Shown here: positions 58,975-64,000 of the stretch, piece after piece
Numbering within the stretch: the stretch's first letter is position 1
Layout of the letters: every line of letters begins with the position of its first letter
Assembly: GCF_000420805.1 (NCBI RefSeq)
Contig: NZ_ATVQ01000001.1
Coordinates: forward strand, 558,001-622,000
DNA length: 64,000 nucleotides
Reading direction: 5' to 3'
Source of the DNA: Yaniella halotolerans DSM 15476
GTDB taxonomy: Bacteria > Actinomycetota > Actinomycetes > Actinomycetales > Micrococcaceae
Position numbers and translations under genes: made by a program
The notes under the pieces: generated by a model
Databases searched by the model: none
What the model saw: the letters and a program-made list of their open reading frames with translations, nothing else
Told to the model about the DNA's origin: nothing

Positions 58975-60417
58975 TCAGTCTTTGGAGCGTGCTCCGCGGC
59001 TGCGACGACGAATTCTCCTCAAGTTTCCAAACCAACTGCTCCTTTCTGTGGCGGTATCACTAGAAGAATAGGCATACGTTCCATACCGATGAGCCTCAGC
59101 ACCTTTTGTCGGAAGCATAGTAGCGACGAGCCCGCGTAATGGCACTCCTGCCACATCTAAGGAATCAATGGCAGCCTCGAGTGCCGGCTTCTTGGTGGTT
59201 CCAGCGGCGGCAACAAAAATAACACCTTGCGTTTTGGCGCCAATAACAACGGCATCGGTAACAAGGAGCACGGGCGGCGCGTCGAGAATGATCACATCAG
59301 TAGATTGTTCAAGTTGAGTGAGTATTTGATCCATAGCTTCCGAACCGAGAAGCTCCGAAGGGTTTGGCGGAAGCTGGCCTGACGGCAACACATCTAGCTT
59401 GGTACGCCCCCAGCGTTGCAGCACATCAGAAAGTTCCGCGTGACCGATCAAAATATCCGTGACCCCAACCGAACCTTCGATACCCATGTAGTCCGCAACT
59501 TGGGGTCTGCGTAGATCACAATCGACCAGAGCAACTCTGAGCCCCGTCTCTGCCAAAGCAAGCGCCAAGTTAATCGAGGTGGTCGTTTTACCTTCGGCAG
59601 GCCCTGCGCTTGATACAACAAACGTTTTCGGCCCCTCACCCACCGCTAAGAACTTGATGTTCGTGCGCAACGTCCGGAAAGCTTCGGCTCTGGGACTCCG
59701 TGGATCCAGGTGCACGATTAATGGTTTGCGATGAGCTTTTGGATCGTGGGCGATGCGCCCGAGCACCGGTGCCTCGGTGATTCGTGCAATATCTTCTGTT
59801 GAGCGTATCCGTGTGTCTAGGAAGGTTCGAAGTATAGCGAGACCGACACCCAAAGCGAGTCCAAGGAGCACGCCCATAATCAAATTCAGCTGGGGACGCG
59901 GGCTGACCGGAACCGAAGGTACCTCCGCCGGTTCAACCATGCGGATACTCACCGGACTCGAGGCACTATCCTGGGCAGGCTCAAGATCCTCTTCAACGAG
60001 GTTCCGAGTTTGTGCGCCAACTTCGTTCGCAATCTCAGCAGCCTGAACCGGGTTTTCATCAATGACGGCAACGTGCATCATCGTCGAATCATCGGGGGCT
60101 GACACATCAATTTTCTCAGCCAGTTGCGTGGTTGATATCCCGAGTGCGAGTTGATCGGCAACTGGCTCCAGAACCCTCGTAGTCGTAGCCAGCTCAACAA
60201 ACGTCACCATATTTTGACGGGCGAAGTTGGATCCCTGGAGTAAATCTCCCGAAGCTTGCGAGTCAGATCGGACAGAAACGTACAGCTTGGCTTGCGCCTC
60301 ATACTGAGGGGTCGTCAGCAACGTCACTGCCAGACCTGTACCGGTGCCAATGAGTGTGACCAGTGCGATGAGCACCCACTGTGCACGTAATATATGTAGG
60401 TAGTCACGCAATTCCAC
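58975..60417 (-). CDS. polysaccharide co-polymerase / tyrosine autokinase (Wzz-BY-kinase) 1
   Basis: A 480-residue membrane protein: N-terminal Wzz domain between two transmembrane helices (ALVTLIGTGTGLAVTLL and LNLIMGVLLGLALGVGLAIL), then a cytoplasmic BY-kinase with Walker A SSAGPAEGKTTTSINLA, A' VALVDCDLRRP and Walker B VIILDAPP. The Tyr-rich C-terminus (YGTYAY) is short with three Tyr. It regulates chain length and export of exopolysaccharide, with the nearby tyrosine phosphatase as counterpart. An upstream element is shared with its paralogue. Confidence 0.9.
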   Translation of the reverse strand: MELRDYLHILRAQWVLIALVTLIGTGTGLAVTLLTTPQYEAQAKLYVSVRSDSQASGDLLQGSNFARQNMVTFVELATTTRVLEPVADQLALGISTTQLAEKIDVSAPDDSTMMHVAVIDENPVQAAEIANEVGAQTRNLVEEDLEPAQDSASSPVSIRMVEPAEVPSVPVSPRPQLNLIMGVLLGLALGVGLAILRTFLDTRIRSTEDIARITEAPVLGRIAHDPKAHRKPLIVHLDPRSPRAEAFRTLRTNIKFLAVGEGPKTFVVSSAGPAEGKTTTSINLALALAETGLRVALVDCDLRRPQVADYMGIEGSVGVTDILIGHAELSDVLQRWGRTKLDVLPSGQLPPNPSELLGSEAMDQILTQLEQSTDVIILDAPPVLLVTDAVVIGAKTQGVIFVAAAGTTKKPALEAAIDSLDVAGVPLRGLVATMLPTKGAEAHRYGTYAYSSSDTATERSSWFGNLRRIRRRSRGARSKD

Positions 60418-60456
60418 GAGATCCCCAGTCGTCCGAAGCAGTGATGAGTACTACTG

Positions 60457-60480
60457 CCTTATTGATGTCTCTCAGTTTAC
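60457..60480 (-). promoter_or_regulatory. conserved element upstream of kinase 1
   Basis: CCTTATTGAT...CTCAGTTTAC nearly matches 63466-63490 upstream of the paralogue (shared CCTTATT, GAT, and CAGTTTAC at equal relative spacing give or take one base). It lies about 40 bases upstream of the start. A common promoter or regulator site is likely. Confidence 0.5.
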
Positions 60481-61354
60481 TGCTTCGAAGTAGTATTCAA
60501 TATGTAGATTGAACAATGAGTTCAGAACGGCGAATCTAGCACTTCATAACAAACTTCTTCGAGTCCATTCTGTCGATGAATACGGGGCGGAAGTGTCTTG
60601 CGAGACATGACGGATTTCTACCCGATGATCAGCTCATCGGTCACGCGTGGCCGTGCACCAGTCTCACTTTCTCCGTACATCCAAACCTAAATTAGTTTCT
60701 GGCCAGGCTACCGGGGCTTACTCGGGACCGCAGCAAATATACAGCGCAGCCCGGCATCGGCCCCCAACACTCGGGAAACACGACTCCCTATGGGTTACCC
60801 CTCAAGAGTTCTGCAACCACTCCAACGTAGCAGACTACGACACGAACGCAGCAGAGGTGGGATTCGTATTGGAGACTAGCACACCGGTCGATCACTACAA
60901 TCCCTGCTAGCACTACGAATACTCTCCCCGACTGCAGCACTTGCGTTGGCAGGCATAGATTGGAAGTGATACCGCCGTGACAGTCAGCACAACCACGCGG
61001 AACCATATCTCGTCTCCAAGTACCAATCATCGCCGACGAATACCACTCGTGGCACAGGTCAATTAACGGGAATGAAGCTCTAAGGGATATAGGGTGAACT
61101 AATGTCGTCTGACACGACCAATCGGACCACATGATGACAGCCAGGAGAGGCAATATCCGGGTCGCTCCTTGAGGTCCCTAACCATCAACAGAAGTCTTCC
61201 CCCACAGATATATAACTCTTCCACTCTATTGTTTCAGCCAGACCCTCCGATACTTTGCGATGCCAGTCCCCGAAGTTACTACAAAATCTCAAGTGCGCCC
61301 CCGCACGCACAGGGTCGCATTGGTTAACGCTTAGTAGTTCTCGTCATCGAACAG
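60481..61354. other. long noncoding gap between phosphatase and kinase 1
   Basis: An 874-base interval with no supported gene. Frames at 60647-60910 and 60788-61153 lack protein-like patterns and ribosome binding sites. No repeat, tRNA or terminator was found by eye. It could hold a small RNA or a decayed gene, but nothing in the sequence supports a call. Confidence 0.4.
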
Positions 61355-61945
61355 TTAGGAAGAGCGCAGGCTAGCCGCATAGGTAAAGTACTCGACAATG
61401 GTATTGATAGCATCAACAATAACCAACGAAGATCGCTCGTATACTTCAATAGAACGGCGGTAAGGATCCTCAATGTCCATATCGGCAGGGTTCTCGAGCG
61501 GCGGGATCACTCCGCGCAGTCGTGTCACCGCGTCAAGAGCTCCACGTTCAGGGTCTCCCGCTCGATGCACCATTTCTACAAGGTCAGTTTTCGGGATATT
61601 CGACGCAATGTGTGCAAACTCCGTCAGGGTAAACGTGTAGCGCACTGCTCCCGGATGGAGCTCAACGATAGCTCTCCGGTGGTCACGCTCCATAGCCATG
61701 ACGAGATCGGCCCTGGCGACTTCACCTGCCACCAACTGTTTGCCCTGGTGCTCTCGGTATGCGGTAAGGCCCAGTCCGGCCGCTATATCCTTAGCAGGGT
61801 CAGGCATCGGTGCCCCCTCGAGGGCCCCCACTCCTGCGCTATCAATTTCGAACGCATCGCGTTCCAGGTCAGCTTCAAGCAGCTGAGCAGCAAGAGGCGA
61901 TCTACAGATGTTTCCCGTGCACACTGCGAGAATACGGAAAGTCAA
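61355..61945 (-). CDS. low-molecular-weight protein-tyrosine phosphatase (Wzb-like)
   Basis: A 196-residue LMW-PTP: P-loop VCTGNICRSPLAA with nucleophile Cys, DSAGV and the D-P general-acid region (IEDPYRRS). It should dephosphorylate the BY-kinase tail in the exopolysaccharide switch. The C-terminal part is longer than in typical 150-residue enzymes. Its start overlaps the kinase 2 stop by 4 bp, so translation is coupled. Confidence 0.9.
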   Translation of the reverse strand: MTFRILAVCTGNICRSPLAAQLLEADLERDAFEIDSAGVGALEGAPMPDPAKDIAAGLGLTAYREHQGKQLVAGEVARADLVMAMERDHRRAIVELHPGAVRYTFTLTEFAHIASNIPKTDLVEMVHRAGDPERGALDAVTRLRGVIPPLENPADMDIEDPYRRSIEVYERSSLVIVDAINTIVEYFTYAASLRSS

Positions 61946-63384
61946 GAACGCCTCCGATCAGTGGCCCTGGCCCGCTTAGGCGGAAGCTGACTCGCAGTCT
62001 CAGGCACAGATTCATCATACCTGTAACTACCACCATACGTGTAGGTTCCGTAGCTATAGCTGTCTGGTCCTTTAGTAGGTAGTTTAGTGACCACAACACC
62101 AAGCAAACGTACGCCACTTACCGCAAGTTTTTCGACGGCAGCTTCGACTTCAAGCTGCTTAGTAGAACCGGCAGCAGCCACAAGCATCGTTCCAGTGGCG
62201 AAACGAGAAACCACAGCAGCATCAGTGACCGGTAGAATCGGCGGGGTATCGATAACAACGTAATCTACAGTTTCCCCAAGAGCATTCACCACCCGCTGCA
62301 TCGCTGCCGAACCCAACAACTCGCTAGGATTCGGAGGAATCTGCCCTGATGGAAGCACTGCAAGCTCGGCGCGCCCCCAGGGTTGAAGGACATCGCGTAG
62401 CTCGGCTCGGCCAATAAGTACGTCCGTTAGCCCAGCACCACCCTCGAGACCCATAATACTTGCAATACTTGGCTTACGAAGATCCGCATCAACCAGTACT
62501 ACACTGGCACCAGTCTCTGCCAATGCTATAGCCAAGTTTGCAGCCGTAGTGGTCTTGCCTTCATCAGGAACCGAACTTGAAATTGCAAAGACTCTTGCTC
62601 CATCTTCTGTAGCCACGAATTGGAGGTTGGTTCGAAGACTACGGAAAGACTCCGCACGAGGATTGAGCCGTGCGGAATGAACCACGAGCGGACGCTTATC
62701 AATATCACGATCATAAGCGATACCTGCTAAGACGGGCGCATTGGCAGCGGCCTCTACCTCATCAACAGTGCGCAGGCGAGTATCTAAGAGAGCGCGCAAA
62801 ATTGCTGCTATTAAGCTAAGAACAGTACCGAGTATGAGACCAACGACGCCGTTCAAAAGCGGCCGAGGAGAAACCGGCGAGTCAGGGACAGTCCCTGGCT
62901 GAACGATCGAGACCTGAACTGCTCCACTCCCCTGCCCATCTGAAGCCTCGATCTCGTTCTCCACAACCTCAGTCAGAGCTTCTCCGGCAGTGTTCGCAAT
63001 TTCAGCAGCCTGGCGAGGATCCTCATCAGTAACAGTGATATCCATCAAAACAGTATCCGCTGGCGTCGACACTCTCATCCGGGAGGCTAAGCTGCGAACA
63101 CTTTCGGCGAGAGAGAGTTCTTCTTTCACCTGTTCAAGAACAATCGCGCTCGTTGCCACTTCCACATAACTCGCAACGGCTTGCCGGGCGAAATTCGACC
63201 CCTGCACTAGATCACCCACACCGGTTTCATCACTACGTACAGAAACATACAACTGCGCAGTTGATTCATACTTAGCCGACATGAGGAACGAAGCCCCTAT
63301 GCCGGCGCCTAATCCAATCAGGGCCGCGACCATGATCAGAAGCCAGCTTCGACGGACTATTCGCAGGTAATCGCGCAATTCCAC
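61942..63384 (-). CDS. polysaccharide co-polymerase / tyrosine autokinase (Wzz-BY-kinase) 2
   Basis: 480 residues, colinear with kinase 1: Wzz domain (LLIMVAALIGLGAGIGASFL ... LLNGVVGLILGTVLSLIAAIL) and BY-kinase (Walker A SSSVPDEGKTTTAANLA, A' VVLVDADLRKP, Walker B YVVIDTPP). The C-terminal cluster has seven Tyr (YSYGTYTYGGSYRYD), unlike the short tail of kinase 1, so autophosphorylation capacity differs. First gene of an operon with the phosphatase. Conserved upstream element at 63466. Confidence 0.92.
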   Translation of the reverse strand: MELRDYLRIVRRSWLLIMVAALIGLGAGIGASFLMSAKYESTAQLYVSVRSDETGVGDLVQGSNFARQAVASYVEVATSAIVLEQVKEELSLAESVRSLASRMRVSTPADTVLMDITVTDEDPRQAAEIANTAGEALTEVVENEIEASDGQGSGAVQVSIVQPGTVPDSPVSPRPLLNGVVGLILGTVLSLIAAILRALLDTRLRTVDEVEAAANAPVLAGIAYDRDIDKRPLVVHSARLNPRAESFRSLRTNLQFVATEDGARVFAISSSVPDEGKTTTAANLAIALAETGASVVLVDADLRKPSIASIMGLEGGAGLTDVLIGRAELRDVLQPWGRAELAVLPSGQIPPNPSELLGSAAMQRVVNALGETVDYVVIDTPPILPVTDAAVVSRFATGTMLVAAAGSTKQLEVEAAVEKLAVSGVRLLGVVVTKLPTKGPDSYSYGTYTYGGSYRYDESVPETASQLPPKRARATDRRRS

Positions 63385-63465
63385 GCAATGGCCCCTTCCC
63401 TGGGTGCTTCATCAAATCTTTGAAAATAAGTTCCAGTCGGGCAAAGGAGCTCATGACGTGAGCGT

Positions 63466-63490
63466 CCTTATTTGATCGACTGCAGTTTAC
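63466..63490 (-). promoter_or_regulatory. conserved element upstream of kinase 2
   Basis: CCTTATTTGATCGACTGCAGTTTAC, read here in two parts (CCTTATTTGAT, CAGTTTAC), matches the element upstream of kinase 1 but lies about 82 bases from the start, implying a longer leader. Confidence 0.5.
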
Positions 63491-64000
63491 CTCAAGATAG
63501 CCTACTTACTTTTATTTTTTTTGATTGCAATATGAACCACTGAATATGGCTCCGGGAACTGACAGCAAACCACAAAATCGCTCACACTCAGTTCTGTCAC
63601 GAGGCTCCTCTCGCCGAAAAAGAAATCAATTGAGCGTAGCAAAGATTCCAGAATACTCAGAGGCGTAAAAAAGAAGAAAGGAGCATTAAATCTGTTACGA
63701 ACGTTTTTCCGGTAACGGGTCTCTGAGCATCCACAGATCCTCCGACACCCCGTTGCTAAATACACGCTCGGAACAAAATCATTACGTAAACAATACGCGC
63801 GAAGAACCAGGAAACAATGATGTTAACCAAACCTTACGGAGAGACTGCCAATCCAGAGGCATAAATACATAAGTATTGCACAAGCGGCACTTCCCGACAT
63901 TAGCTGACTCCACTTATCCACTTAGGTGGACTAAAAATAAATGGAATTAATCTCTGCAGGACGCTACCTGCAACTAAAGATGCAGCAATAACAATAATTG
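63491..64000. other. AT-richer noncoding end of window
   Basis: No supported gene to the window end. Composition is clearly AT-richer than the rest (runs such as TTTTATTTTTTTTG). A frame at 63502-63765 lacks a ribosome binding site and coding pattern. This may be the upstream control region of the exopolysaccharide operon. Confidence 0.4.

Noticed and set aside
60647-61153. Two short frames on opposite strands in the gap
   Set aside because: Neither has a start signal or protein-like pattern.
63502-63765. 87-codon minus-strand frame at the window end
   Set aside because: Phe-run composition from AT-rich DNA, no ribosome binding site.

Overview
The window looks like a chromosomal segment of a moderate-GC, halotolerant actinobacterium, probably Micrococcaceae (Enteractinococcus, Yaniella or Nesterenkonia-like). 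The support is a compatible-solute ectABC locus, a CmtR/CtpG pair, a class E-type sortase motif (LASTG), mycothiol-type arsenate reductase domains, frequent GTG/TTG starts, and no outer-membrane biogenesis genes. The genus is inferred from gene content only. No rRNA, tRNA or CRISPR array was seen.

Layout. 0-6 kb: the 3' part of alanine dehydrogenase, a DUF1989 protein, an OmpA-domain lipoprotein and the ectoine operon, in which ectA runs in frame into ectB without a stop codon. 6-11.7 kb: a very large wall-anchored metallophosphoesterase behind an 11-bp-periodic PHO-box-like repeat, then a short secreted paralogue. 11.7-18 kb: metal defence, with cmtR-ctpG (Cd/Pb-type) and a divergent arsR / acr3-arsC-arsO operon in which two arsenate-reductase-like domains are fused. 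18-30 kb: mostly ordinary chromosome (Smr and TRIC proteins, an HxlR regulator beside three dihydrofolate-reductase-fold proteins, DedA, hydrolases, a penicillin acylase, paired membrane proteins, a YczE-like protein and a transglycosylase-like lipoprotein).

30-44 kb is accessory. It holds a RES/Xre toxin-antitoxin pair, a DUF6880-like protein and an SPW membrane protein between two inverted copies of a 39-nt repeat. A copper module follows (four-helix Cys-rich protein, YdhK-like lipoprotein, copZ, copB, csoR, DUF305 lipoprotein) with two CsoR-type operators. Next is a divergent merA/merR cassette between short direct repeats, then an IS3-family element with a frameshifted transposase lying between remnants of what looks like an antitoxin gene and a toxin gene. 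44-53 kb: an MFS transporter and a membrane partner, DoxX, a tandem CNNM/HlyC pair, a small multidrug-export protein, a lipoate ligase-family protein and a zeta-toxin module with a recognisable promoter/operator. 53-64 kb: a cell-envelope/exopolysaccharide region (O-antigen-ligase-like protein, aldose dehydrogenase lipoprotein, atypical PLP decarboxylase, two paralogous Wzz/tyrosine autokinases and a low-molecular-weight tyrosine phosphatase), ending in AT-richer noncoding DNA.

Recurring themes are metal and metalloid detoxification under dedicated sensors (CmtR, ArsR, CsoR, MerR), each with a visible candidate operator, osmoprotection, and cell-surface polymer synthesis. All assignments come from reading motifs and architecture by eye; no database search was possible.
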